From contig NC_089190.1 of the NCBI RefSeq assembly GCF_947507565.1, positions 2,410,679 to 2,474,678 of the forward strand: DNA of 64,000 bases, read 5' to 3'. This stretch comes from Oscarella lobularis (Eukaryota; Porifera; Homoscleromorpha; Homosclerophorida; Oscarellidae). The position numbers were made by a program, and so were the translations under genes. The notes beneath the pieces are model-generated. The model made no database searches. It was not told where the DNA came from and was given only the letters and a program-made list of their open reading frames with translations. Positions 50,091-61,609 of the stretch are shown piece by piece; positions within the stretch are counted from its first letter, which is position 1; each line of letters begins with the position of its first letter.

Positions 50091-50436
50091 CAAGGCCGGC
50101 TCACGAGGGAGGGCCGGGGGGGCCATGGCTCCCCCCAACTTTTTGGCTAATGGTAATATATAATTACTATTACTTTTCTTGCTTCACCGTCGATCGTGCG
50201 TAGGAAAGCTTTCTCTTGGTCAAAATGCTGCTGTTTCTAAGCCACGTAGCTCATTCACGTGGCTTTTGACGCTCACGCGAAATAACAAAGGCAAAAAAAC
50301 AGCGTGTTGATCGGTTAATCGCATCATGCAAAAGCGTAGGAAATTGATGTCTCGAGTGGACGTGACCTTAAATTTTTTTCCTGCGCGAAGCGCGCGAAGT
50401 GGCCCACCCAACCTCACTTGGCGTGAGCCGGCCCTG
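50091..50436. mobile_element. hAT-like non-autonomous element
   Basis: Ends form a 15-bp terminal inverted repeat with one mismatch (CAAGGCCGGCTCACG at left; CGTGAGCCGGCCCTG at right). The left end continues into GGGGGGCCATGGCTCCCCCC followed by AACTTTTT. In my experience this is typical of hAT-derived short elements in animals. There is no transposase frame. The 8-bp flanks do not match, so a target duplication is not confirmed. Confidence 0.5.
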
Positions 50437-50439
50437 CTT

Positions 50440-50790
50440 ATGATAGGATGGCGAACACTTGTTCCCTGGGCCATTCCCTTTGTTGCTGCCGGTTGTTTTC
50501 CAGTCATCAATTCGATGAACGTCACGCCAAGGTTTTGGACGTCGGCGAGTTTCGAGTTGTGCTCACCTGGTTCGAGCCTTTTCGGCCGGAGCGATTAGGA
50601 CTCAAAGAGTCATTGGCCCAGACGACAGACTGAAGACTTCGCAAAAACGAGCTGCTTCCAAATCGCTTACTTTTGCTTCCATTACGGACGTAACGACGAC
50701 ATTCGTCGATCGAATGTCCCCTTGAAGAATGTCGAGACAGTAGATATAGCATATTCCAGACTAACAGCCGATTGCGACGTCGACTTGTTC
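50440..50790 (-). pseudogene. Degraded protein kinase domain fragment
   Basis: Read on minus in shifting frames, kinase subdomains are recognisable in order. ICYIYCLDILQGDIRSTNVVV corresponds to subdomain VI (HGDLRSTNVLV type). EAKVSDLEAARF is the DFG-region equivalent, with Gly replaced. ADVQNLGVTFIELMTGKQP is subdomain IX. TGA codons and at least one frame change separate them, so it cannot make an intact kinase. The hAT-like element abuts its C-terminal side. Confidence 0.6.
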
Positions 50791-51427
50791 TCTGCAACCA
50801 AGAGAAGCGCGTAAACGAGTCCTAAGACTGTCGAGTTCATCGTATTGTCGTCTGCTACGTACCAATGGTCGTTCTTTTATGCACCTCTTCGGAAGTGCCA
50901 GATGACGCGCGAAAAGGTCGAAGGGTAATTTACCCACTTGCTATTGCCTTCTCCAATTCATGCATTAGCTCCGCTGACTCACCTTACACACTCACGGTCA
51001 CCCATTGCTTATTATAAGCAAAGCAACACATATGTTGTTTGTCTAAATTAGACGCCGCGATATTGTACGTTAGTCCTAAGAAGATAGTCTTTTCATAATT
51101 ACCGAAGGATTCGAGTACCGCACTTCGGAGCAGAGTTGTCAAAAGAGACGATACGTACTCGATACGTACTCCATCTTGAAGGAGATTATTTTTAGCTCAG
51201 CTGCACAAAAACGACGAATCTCGCCTGCAAGACAAACAGGATGGAATCCCTTCGCGAGATCTTACATATGCAAGCAACGCCTGCAGGCTGGGAGAAGCAC
51301 GTGCGTAAGGATATGTAATATGCAAAACCAGCTGTACTGTACGTCGAAGGAATATTCAAATACATCCACTATTCGTTTTCCCTATATATGACTCACTAAC
51401 AAAGTCCATTCATAGCAAAAGATCATC
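50791..51427. other. Gene-free stretch
   Basis: No gene or recognisable repeat. Short open frames (for example from 51176) show no domain. Confidence 0.4.
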
Positions 51428-51463
51428 AGTCTGTGCAACGTTGCTTGCAACGTTGCACAGACT
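51428..51463. repeat. Perfect palindrome, 17-bp arms, 2-nt loop
   Basis: AGTCTGTGCAACGTTGC is followed by TT and its exact reverse complement. The stem tip is GTTGC/GCAAC. Confidence 0.9.
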
Positions 51464-51594
51464 AACCGGGACTTTAGCGTGTCAGGGAGGTTGGGTCTGT
51501 ACATATCTAGATGGTCTGTACGCCTAACTAGATTAATTAGGTTATGTCGAGGGGTCGGGCCAGTCGGGCCGGTCTTGAACGGAATGGGCCGGCG

Positions 51595-51629
51595 GTTGCA
51601 ACACGGATACTAGTATCCGTAGTTGCAAC
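51595..51629. repeat. Nested palindrome with GTTGCAAC flanks
   Basis: The 18-bp perfect palindrome ACGGATACTAGTATCCGT (51603-51620) is flanked on both sides by GTTGCAAC, with one extra A on the right. It is the second of three hairpins in this stretch that share GTTGC/GCAAC. Confidence 0.85.
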
Positions 51630-52481
51630 GTGCAACGAGGGTTGGGCTCGCGCACGCGCAGTGTTTTTTACTACAGGCGCGTAGACGCTATTGAAACGGT
51701 CAACGATCGCCAAGTTTGTACACGGAATGCGAACGGATTGTCCAACTGATTAAAAGCAGTACCCGACGCTTAAGGACGGCGCGAAGTAACTAAACTGGCT
51801 TTTTAGCAATGCAGGAACGACGGTGAGGTGACGACGGTCTTTTCAGCCCACTTTCCGCCATCGAAGTAAGCCATAGAGCGTCCTAATTTCGCTCTAGAGC
51901 GTCGCTAAGAGGCTACCGGCTCGAAAAGTGCTTCTTTCGTTCTAGATAGCACGTTTCGAGGGACCCGTGGCGTTATTCGGCGCGGAATACGACGCGAAAA
52001 GCAACAGTATGACCTTGGGAGCCACTTTCGGCGTATTATCTGTAGGTAAATGCATTGCTGTGGCAGCTAGAAAGGTCGACATGCAGGGATCACTGGGCCA
52101 GTGAGGCAGTGACAGGAAAAGTAAGATGGGCAGGGTGGGGAAGACTAATTCTTTTTTTCTTTAGCATTTCTATTTTTCGTAGAGGTAAGCAGCGTACTCT
52201 AGTTTAGGGTAGGTTTTTACAGTGCATCCCTGTATTTTTATAGTGTTAGGATGTTTGGGGTGCACGAAAAATCAGGATTTTTAGTCGCTATGGCTGTAAA
52301 TAGTAGTTTTTAAACAATAAAAAATATAAAAGTATTTGAAAAGGTGCTCGCGTGATGCCAATTAGGGCGCATTCCAGAGGCACGCTCCTTAAAACGTGCC
52401 CAGGTAATTGGTTAATAAGGAGCGGGCTTTCGTTACAACGTGTAGCGTGTCAAGACCGTACGCAACAAATTAAGCAACGCT
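51630..52481. other. Gene-free stretch between hairpins
   Basis: No coding signal. It is bounded on both sides by GTTGC-type hairpins and could be the interior of an unrecognised element. Confidence 0.35.
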
Positions 52482-52515
52482 CCGTATGACACGTTGCCTG
52501 CAACGTGTCATACGG
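52482..52515. repeat. Perfect palindrome, 16-bp arms, 2-nt loop
   Basis: CCGTATGACACGTTGC is followed by CT and its exact reverse complement. The stem tip GTTGC/GCAAC and the 2-nt loop are as at 51428. Confidence 0.9.
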
Positions 52516-52649
52516 CCATGATTTCTTGCTATGTTCCGTCTTTGAGGAAAGACGTTAGGCATATATAGTACTCAGTGAAATTGCATCAATCACAACTCTA
52601 ATTGAATGAGTTGGCCATGAAGTACAGAAGAGAAGTAAAAGAGGAGGTG

Positions 52650-53130
52650 GGCACAGATTGACGTTACTACGCAAAAATGATAAATGCGTCTCTCTACCTT
52701 CACGCTCTCACCTTAATTATGCTAAGCTCGTACAGTATTTTACTGCACCACAGTTCGTCCGAGACGGAGTTACTTGCCGCTAAGTCGATGGTCTCGGTGA
52801 CGCGAGTGTCGTCGCTAAAGAATTAGAAATAGCAGAACGACTGACGGTTTCCGGCTATCACTGAACGCTTTCGCCCTGTGGAACTTGAGTGCATCACCTG
52901 AGGCGGCGACAAGAAATCGAAATTATCAAAAGTCGGTCATTCTATTGCCTTTATCCGGGATATCGACAGTTCAACCGGTGGCTCCCGAATCCTCTCCCAT
53001 CGCGGCAATCGTCGGTGTTATCGGCGATCTAATGCGTTCTCACTCCGTTGCTCTCGCCGTTTAAGCGGCGAAAAGGGCGTTAACCCGTCTCGAAGGAGCA
53101 ATTGACGCTGTTTTCTTCCGGACCGGGACG
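52650..53130 (+). repeat. Interspersed repeat, copy B
   Basis: Aligns with copies A and C from about GCAAAAATGATAAATG through ATCCGGGATATCGACAG and CCCATCGCGGCAATCG to GGAGCAATTGACG. Here the ATCCGGGAT site is uninterrupted, which provides the empty site for the insertion seen in copy C. Confidence 0.7.
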
Positions 53131-53380
53131 TCTTGTATATTCGTCGGCATCCAACGTTTTCTACCGTCTATATTTAATCTATGACTGAACGAGGCACGAG
53201 AACGGTACTGTACATGTTTACTAAGTTTCTTCCTTGGTGAACCCAATAAAGAGTAGGTACGTTGCGGAGCATCCGGGACCGAGAAAGGGTCTGGGTAAGA
53301 GGTAGGGTTAAGGTTAGTGGTTAGTGTCCACTGTTTAGAGGTGTCCACTATTTAGAATGTCCACTATCAGAGGTTTGACT

Positions 53381-55705
53381 GTAGCCTCGATACTCCGCGT
53401 TAAGGGGGGTGTGGTTGGCGAGAGGGTCTGGACTAGTCAGGTCACCTCAGAGCCCTATAAAAGAGAGCTGCGCCAACTCGAATTATCACCTGAATCACGT
53501 GACCTTTTCGACGCCATTTTGTGTCCAGCTTTGCGAGTTTAGGCGGTTCGTACCGCTTGCGGGATGGGTTAGAACAGCTGCCCGAAAAACTGTGCGTTTA
53601 CATCGTGTAGAAGTTTCAAACAATGCGGCTTGCGGTCCTCTAGTGTGTGCACTTCCTTTTTTACGCGAGGACGTAAAAAACGTCCTCGCCTACCCATTGA
53701 GCTGGGAACGCAGTACGATTTTCTGCGCTAACAGATAACATTTCTACTTCATTTTCAACCTTTAGCAGTATGTACTGCGTTCCCAACTCAATGGGTATGC
53801 GAGGAGGTTTTTTACGTCCTCGCGCAAAAAAGGAACTACACACACTAAAGGACCGAAAACCGCGTCGTTTGAAACTTCTACATGACGTAAACGCACAGTT
53901 TTTCGGGCAGCTGCTCTAACCCATTCCGCAAGCGGTACGATCCGCCTAAACTCGCGAAGCTGGACACAAAATGGCGTCAAAAAGCTCACGTGAGTCACGT
54001 GATTATTTGAGTTGGCGCAGCTCTCTTTTATAGGGCTCTGGGTCACCTGACCCTTGCACGTGACCGTGGCATAGGGTCAGGTCAAACGGGAGGGGGGATG
54101 TACGGGAGGGGGGATGTGTTGCACCCCGCACTGTGGAGTGCGGCCCAATCACAGGCCGAGTTGACTGTGACGTATGGGCCAATTAGCTGTTCTAACCGTT
54201 TACGCCCTCGAATGTTTTAATAGGAGTAGCGATGAGCGATATAGGTCGATCGCACGCCACCCAATCGTACGCGATCGTAAGCGAAAACGTGACGATCGTA
54301 CGCGAAAGAAAGCAAGGTAGTACGCGAAAGCGACGAACTCCTCTGCTGCGGAGCTCGTCGCTTCTGCGTAGACTTTCCAATTCTCCCCTAGTTGTCTCGC
54401 TTTTGGGATCTCGACGCTAGACGTAGGGCGTCTCTAATAACTTAATTCGTTTTGTGCGTACCGCAATGCAACACTTGGACCATAAGAGAGAAGGGATGCG
54501 CAACTTCCCTGTCACGTGACCCTCCCAGCTGAAGCAAGTTATGGATTCCTTAGTAGCTTTCCCGTATAAAAAAATGAAAAAGTTTCTCTTTTGAAGTCCT
54601 TTTATCGATCCTTTACTACCCGCGGATACATTTGGTCTTAAGTATCAACTTTCAGCGGCCGCGACTTGGTTAGGTTCGAGCATTCCATTGCATTCGCACA
54701 AATACCCTCCCACGCGAAGTCGTCCCTCTCTTGCATTTGTGGGTAGGCTTATTCGGTTGCACAGCCTCGCAAAACGAAGTACCGTCATTTCGATACGTAT
54801 ATCACGCAGCGATTATTCGACAGCGACAACCTCTTCGATGAAATCGGCGCGTTTTATTTGTGACGGAGCCAGACGATTTCGCTGCGAAATAATTGCCGCC
54901 TGATATACTTATCGGAATGACTTTACTTTGTTTTGCGCGGCCATGCGACCGCGTAAGACCACGCATAAATGCAAGAGGGACGACTTCACGTGGGAGGGGT
55001 GGGAGGTCCCATAACGACCCTTGCTTCAGCTGGGAGGGTCACGTGACAGGGAGTTGCGCATCCCTTCCCTCTTACATCTATGCTTGGACCATGCGCGTTT
55101 GGCCAGACCCTTCCTCCCCAGCGAAGGGTGTGGCCTCCAGACTAGTCTGGACGCACTCTGTAGAAAGCCGTGTGCAGATCACGTGATTTTCGAACCGAGC
55201 GAGCCAATCACAGGCCTCGGTACGAATTAGGACACACGTACACTGATTGGACGAGGACCTAACTTCGTTAACAAATGTACTACTGTACCTTCGCCTAATG
55301 GGCACTCCTACTCGATAAAACGGTCGCGGAAGTCCCTAAACGAAGGAAATCTCTTCGCGCGTGTACGAACATCGTTGCTCAAGCGTCAGATGAAGGCCTG
55401 CAAGAGGTCTGCCCGAGCTTTTTCCTAATCGCTGACGTTCTCTCGGGTTCTTACGACTTTACGCGACGATCTGAAGGAGAAGGCACGCCGGAAAAGCAGC
55501 GAACCTTTGATTACATAGGAACCCAGGTGTATCGTAGCGAAACGAAGTTAGGTCTTCGTCTAATCAGTGTACGTGTCCTAATTTGTATCGAGACCTGTGA
55601 TTGGCTCGCTCGGTTCGAAAAACCACGTGATCTACAGAGTGCGTCCAGACCCTCTCGCCAACCACACCTCCTTAACGCGCGAGGGTCTGGGGTATCGAGG
55701 GCTTG
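53381..55705. mobile_element. Composite fold-back element of nested inverted repeats
   Basis: The outer ends are inverted copies. The left end (from about 53381) reads CCTCGATACTCC, CGCGTTAAGG and TGTGGTTGGCGAGAGGGTCTGG; the reverse complement lies at about 55645-55705, with a ten-base indel. Inside are three further inverted pairs. One is about 53437-53715 with 53770-54060 (about 280-300 bp arms, 55-bp spacer). Another is about 54484-54542 with 55018-55076, plus an inner pair at about 54705-54743 and 54967-55000. The third is about 55149-55268 with 55539-55648. No transposase and no clear target duplication were found. Open frames inside the arms are mirror images of each other. Confidence 0.7.
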
Positions 55706-56093
55706 GTAAGAGGCTAAACGGATAGCCAATTAAGCCTTACAACACCCAAGTTAAGTTTTTCGCTTGCGAAGAGGCTTGCAGGTGCGTGGATTATTCTGTT
55801 AGACGATGCGCCAAAGGTCTATGCTTAGACGGGCCGTCGATCGACGCATCTCATGCTGTCAAGCCTTTTCGCCCCGAAGTTATTAGTCTCTTTTGATCGT
55901 TTTTCCTCCATTATAACTCGAATTCCTTTCGACCTTCACGACAGTGGAAAACCTAGCTATGAGGTTGATCTTTATGGGAATGGTAATATACCAGCAGGCG
56001 ACGTTTGCAACGAGCAATAATCCCGAGGCCTTTATCCATTTGAATCCTCACAGGGGACCTCGCTCCCTTTCCAGCCAACGATTTCAAATGTCG
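55706..56093. other. Gene-free stretch
   Basis: Nothing recognisable. It may hold the 3' UTR of the minus-strand exon that follows. Confidence 0.35.
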
Positions 56094-56183
56094 TAGCCGG
56101 CGGGGCCGGAGAGCACGAGCGTCGCCTTGTCGCCGAACAGGTTGCGCTTCAGCCACTGATCCAATCGATTCACGCCAGCCGGT
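56094..56183 (-). CDS. Possible terminal exon of an unknown gene
   Basis: Read on minus, an acceptor (TTGTAG) is followed by about 29 codons, PAGVNRLDQWLKRNL then FGDKATLVLSGPAGYDI, ending at TGA 56094-56096. Third positions are mostly G or C, unlike the AT-rich surroundings, and the peptide looks like folded protein. I do not recognise the family and could not find a preceding exon with confidence. It could be a retained fragment, a transferred fragment or chance. Confidence 0.3.
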
Positions 56184-58000
56184 CTACAACACGGAATTGC
56201 TCATGATAACCACAACATAAATAATAAATGACATTTCCACCTGCAGTCGGTGCGAGTTGATTCGTAATTCAAAAGCCCACACGCCTGTTTCATCCTCCTA
56301 AACTGGCAAAGTAGACTAGATACGGAGCACTAGGCTGGCTTCGGCAATACATTTACTTTGCGCATAATTGCTTCGTTCACGATTTGCGTTCATACGTACC
56401 CCGCCTTATTTTCCAATGTTATATGCAAAAAATATGTGCATGCTGTACGTGGATCGCGAAGACAAGGTTGGGCAGCTCTTTAAGCATTCTTCTCTGCCTT
56501 CAGCAGCTGGTGCTATTTGGCCTGGCAGTCGTACTCGTAAATTTCTGTTACCAGCGTTAGCCGAAAACAGGCTTCGAATTAACCTCGATTCTATCTCGCA
56601 ATGCAAACAACGTACTACATAAAACTAAAAGGAAAACTGAAGAGAAAGCCCTCCACTTGCATTGCCCTTTCCTCTTATCTCCCAAGCCTTCTTAATTGGA
56701 AGTTGGCACAGCAGCAGAAGTTGATGATTGCTCTACTATTAATTCAACAAGCAAATTATTCTGCATTAGAAAGGCGTCAGAAAGAACTTGCCTCGCTTTC
56801 GATGTTTAGAAACGTCTCATGTTTAAAAGGAAAAAAAATCTCAAATGTTTCAGGTGCACAGCAGATGTTACCAATAATAAACTTTTATTCGCTTCATACA
56901 GGTGTCACCTAATTCATATTACGCTGCAAGCCATGCCATTGCAGCTTTTCAAACACAGCTGCTTCTGATATCACTATTCTTTCCTCAATGCAGACACTAT
57001 CTTTATTTCTGAACGCAGTAGCTATTTCCGCTGTTAATTAATTTAACAAGCGCACTCTGCCGCCTTCCAGTGCAAGTAAACATACGACTCAGTCCCATTT
57101 AGGTGTACATAAGACGAGTAAGGCATTTTGTGTCAGCTACCAAATTACTTTTATGTAATGAGCGCCTTCTTCTGAAGTTGACCTTGGTCATTGCTCATCT
57201 TCCACCTGCTTTTTATTTTTAGTTGTTGTCGTAGTTATTCAAAAGGGTTATTGATATTTCATTTGGGAATAATACAGTTGAAATTAGTGAATGCAGCTGT
57301 TTTCGCACTAGGCTACTTGAGATTCTAAGAGGCAGCTGTTCTCCTCAGTAATATGAAACTAGCAAATAAAACATGTTGTTTCTGAAGTAATATTTTCTTT
57401 CTGCACGTGCTAGCTGTGTCAGCTATAAATAGTCATTTCACAACATCCGTCTGAGTGAGTATATCAGGATTCGCGTAGCGTTGCTAGCTCATAAACGCAG
57501 CCGTTGCCTTCTGCTCTCCAGAAGATTTCTCCGCCGTTCAGGTATCAACGAATCTACCATGAGCTCTTACTCCCGTAGAACACATAAAGAAGCCTTTGTA
57601 GCAAAATTTCTCTCTAGCATGTACGCTCTCGCGATAACGCTTGTAGTGAGAACTTGAGTTGTAAGTGAGTATTACAGTGATGTCTTATGGTTTTGTGGAC
57701 AGAAAAGCTGGTTTTCAAAGATATAATAACCAAAATGATATTAGTGAGAAAGAGATTTTAGGAGTTACTGACATGTACTGTTACCAACATATCTGCACTT
57801 AATTTCAGAAGATTAGCAATTTCTATTTTGGTGCATGCGAAGCAATTAACTGCACTGTACCTTGATGATGCATAAGGAACTGCGATACAATGCAATGTCT
57901 ACCTAATTAAGTTAAAGGGACTTTAATGCTGCCGCTCATTTCTCCTAAATTATATTGAGGTTGATTCAGAAAACGTTTTTCTAATTCATGCAGCTATTCG
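56184..58000. other. Gene-free stretch upstream of the TSP1/C4-like gene
   Basis: One 103-codon frame starts with ATG at 56601, but it lacks a recognisable domain and has splice-like and AT-rich composition. The right part should contain the promoter and 5' UTR of the gene at 58001. No RNA gene was identified. Confidence 0.35.
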
Positions 58001-60695
58001 ATGATGTTGACACTTTGCGTTGTACAATTGCTTTTATTCATTGTCGTCGCCGAAGACGTCATGGAGGAAGCAAGTCTGGTGTGTATTAGACAAAACGCTG
58101 TCAATTTTTTGCAACTAGTAGTTACGATTTTTTCTAGGATCCAGGTAAAGCAAGTTGAAGAAGTAGAAAAAATCAGTCGAAGCTAAATTGCGCTATCTAG
58201 GATTATCTTGCCGAGTCACTTTGTGGAGCGAGTGGAGTAAATGCACTCCTTATGTAATCAACATACCGCTTTTTTCTTAGCTTTTTGCTTGATGTTTACC
58301 TAGAACTGCGAAGAAATGACGAGAGAAAGAAAAATTATTAGCTACTTTGATCCAGACGACTGCCCGAAACTTACTCAGGAAAGATCGTGTAGAGAGAAGT
58401 CATGCCAGATGGACACAAGCAACGGATATACTGTCTACGTCCGCTGGGGTGAAACAACCTGTCGAGAAGGATCTACTTTGTTAAAAAGAGGATATGTAGG
58501 TACTCGGTACGGCATGCCGCACTCTTTGAAACGATTCTCTAATTTCAAATTTTGCTTATTGATAGTTCTGGTGGAAGTTCTGTGTGCCTTTCAAAGTTTC
58601 GCGAAAAGAATCTTGTTTATGATAATTTCGGAGATGGCGGTTTTCTAACTGGGGCAGTCTACTCAACGGCGACAAAAGGGGAGAATTATCCAACTGTGGC
58701 ACAACTCAAAGACCGAGACGGCTTTTCAATACCGTGCGCCGAATGTGGAATCAGCGCCAATGGCACACTTATGATACCAGGTAAGCAATTAACTGAGCTG
58801 CTAGTTAAGATTCTGTGTCTTCTGTTTACGTCTTTTCTGAATAACGCGACCAAGCCGTTCCTTGATTTCAGTTTTCTTTAACACAACTAGCGCATTCTGA
58901 TATTTAGGCACGCAAGATTGTCCTAAAGATTTTAGAAAAGAGTACAGCGGTTATCTAATGAACCAAGGCATTCACCATTTATGCGTTGACAAAAATATGA
59001 AATTTGAATTGGGTAAAACCTATCCGGGGAGCAAGTAATGGTCTCTTAATTGCCAACGTTATCTTACGAATTCTATAAAAGACTATATTTAGATGGGCCT
59101 TTGTGGGAGCAAATTTGTATGACGTACAAGCGACCGGCGCGGTAGTCACTTGCGTTGTATGTTCGCCCAGAAAAACCGACAGTGGTTCTCCGTTCACTCA
59201 TTGGGGTCAAAATAACTGTCCAGCGAGTGCTGACTTTGTCTACACGGGCTTTGCTGTTTGTACAAATCTCTGCTTTCCCCTAACAGCCAATGTTCGATAC
59301 AATGTTTTAATGCCCTATCTCAGACCCATCGGAATGTATACAAGGAAACCTTCATTGTCATGCGCTGTGTGCCTAACTCGCAAAAGCCGATCAGCTCTCA
59401 TGGTTCCAGATCAATGTCCGGAAAATTGGATGCCAGAGTACACAGGAATCCTAATGGGTATTTATACAACTGGCCAAGAAATATGCGTAGCGCAACCGGC
59501 AAAGGAAGTGCCAAATATTCTTGCTACAAATATTATCCTGAAACTTTTCATTCTAATTAAACGATCTAACGATGCTGCACAGATTACGGCTTGTTCAGTT
59601 TGCTCTCCTCCGCCAAAAAGCGTAGTTTTTACTCGCTGGGGCAAAACGTCTTGCCCAAAAGGATCAGTGACTAAATATTCCGGGGTTGTTCTTGCACTTA
59701 GGCTTGGTTTTTATTGCGAAAGAGAGGATTAGTACAAAGGACGTGATCTGAAAACCCCAAGGACCAATGGTATGATTTTCGAAGGACAGCTGTACAAGGT
59801 TGCTAGCAGCGGAATTGCTAGCGAAGAATTCAAACGACTTAACAACCAACTGGTAATTTATTTAATTAGGTGAATTAGGTGCTAAAAATTTTATGGCTTA
59901 AGGGTTCGGTTAATAAATACGTACCGAAAACAAACCTGTTCACATATTCTTACCTTTACAGTCGATTCTCTATTATCCGTACCCTAATGGTGCAGGGAGT
60001 GTTTGGATAATCATCGAGGGTACGTTAGAACGTACGGTTTCGAAGGAAGCAATTTTGGAAGATTGCCGTAAATGTTTTTTACGTCAGTTACGTCAGTGAC
60101 GTCATTTAGGCATAGCGCGTTAGCAAATTAAATTACCTAACTTAAAATTTTGTTTTTCGATAATGAAGGGTTCGGTTAAACGAGGTTGGATAATCGAGGA
60201 TCGACTGGGCTATGAGACTTAATACTAATAGTCTTTAGCGTTATTGTTAAATGACCGACTACATGAGTAACATATTAAGTTTACTAACGCGTAGCTTTTG
60301 CTATTAATTAAGGCTCTATTCCTTCAACTTAAGTCGTTATTTGAAACTTGTTTACTGAAATCTTTCTAAATAGACACCGTGTGCCTTGTGTGAGACTCCT
60401 TCATCAGCGACATTCACGCAGTTTGGTTCTCCAACGTGTCCAGGAGAAACTAAAGCGGCTTACAAAGGAATCATGTTCAAGATAAGTTATTCTATTTATT
60501 TGTGCTTTGACGAAAATCCTGAACCATACCAAGGTACCATTACATAAAAAAGTGCTGCTAACATTTTGATTTCTGAACTTGTTTCTAGTACCAAAACAAT
60601 ATCGTCCATTTGGCGTCAACATGACTGCTTCTGTTCGAGCGCCTTATCTTGGGAGAAGGAGCGTTGCTTGCGCTCAATGCATTTCAACAACGTAA
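58001..60695 (+). CDS. Secreted protein with a TSP1-like module and repeated C4-collagen-like globular domains; in-frame TAG
   Basis: The ATG at 58001 opens a signal peptide (MMLTLCVVQLLLFIVVAED). A short exon leads to a thrombospondin type-1-like module (VTLWSEWSKCTPY|NCEEMTRERK, DDCPKLTQERSC, REKSC). Then GYTVYVRWGETTCREGSTLL begins domains resembling the globular end of short-chain C4 collagens. Their repeating pattern is WGxxxCP..YxG....C and CAxC....LM.P..CP..YSGYLM....C. Six half-domains are visible; examples are TLMIPG|TQDCPKDF, FTHWGQNNCPASAD, ALMVPDQCPENWM, FTRWGKTSCPKGSV and FTQFGSPTCPGET. No Gly-X-Y collagen tract is seen. About nine exons end at TAA 60693-60695. At 59730-59732 a TAG interrupts the frame, yet the same frame stays open for 40 more codons to a good GT donor. 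The role is likely extracellular matrix or adhesion. Confidence 0.6.
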
Positions 60696-61609
60696 CTGTC
60701 TCTTCTTGCGCTATAAAAGCATGATTTTCTCTCAAAAATTTTCTTCATTTGTTTCTTTTGTGTCGTCTGTCAGTTCTGTTAGTGTCCACAATATAGCATT
60801 GAAGTTCTTGGGTTCACCTATTATTTTGTTGGGTCTCGCGCTTTTTTCGTTTTTATGCGTGCATGTTTTCTCTTGTTAGTTTGTTCGGGAGTCATTAGAA
60901 CACGTGCGGCACGTGTCTGCTTGAAACTAATTCGTGGGTAAAATTATGCAGCGTCAGCTAATTATACGAGAACAACTATTCGGTTATGAAGAAAACGGTT
61001 ATGAAGCAGCGAACGATGGTCCGTTTAGACTGAGGTGTTCACCAAGCCCTCTACAATGTCGTTGTCGTAGAATTTTTGAGGAAAACCCAGTGAGACATCA
61101 AATAGTAATACAGTACAGTATCAATTTCGTACATGTATCCTGAGCTGCAAGGCCAATTCCAGAATAAATAGATCAAAATTATAAACAGCTGTAGATCAGA
61201 AGAAAGGAGTAAATAAATAAACATTTTGAAATTGCTTTTCTGACAGTTTGATATCGTGAGGTACTTATACTGCACGTTCGTCCCTATGAAAAAATCCAAC
61301 ATCGCCTGGCTGATTTTACGTACGCCTGACCTGCAACTGAATCCTTCTCGCTTTAGAACAGCACAGTTGGTTCGTAGAAACCTTCAGCTTTCTCTCCATC
61401 TACTCGGTGTGGCACTCACTCCATTGACATTCTAGTCTAACACGAACATGAGTTAAAGTCAACATGAAGAGCTCCATTACAGAACAGCTATAGAAATAGA
61501 AGGAAATCTTCATTTCTTTCGTTTTTTTTGATTTTGTTTAGGTTTTTAAAAAGGTGCACTGGCACCCAAGATGGTACCACTGGCACCATTTAAGCGATAG
61601 CTACTTTCC
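60696..61609. other. Gene-free stretch
   Basis: It probably begins with the 3' UTR of the preceding gene. A segment at about 61260-61340 resembles 48990-49040. Short frames at 60934 and on minus near 61302 show no domain. Confidence 0.35.

Noticed and set aside
53409-54046. Opposite-strand frames with related peptides (SPIKESCANSN) in the fold-back element
   Set aside because: Again a product of the inverted repeat, although expression was not tested.
56601-56912. 103-codon frame beginning with ATG
   Set aside because: No recognisable domain, AT-rich composition, and no clear splice partners. Kept only as a note.
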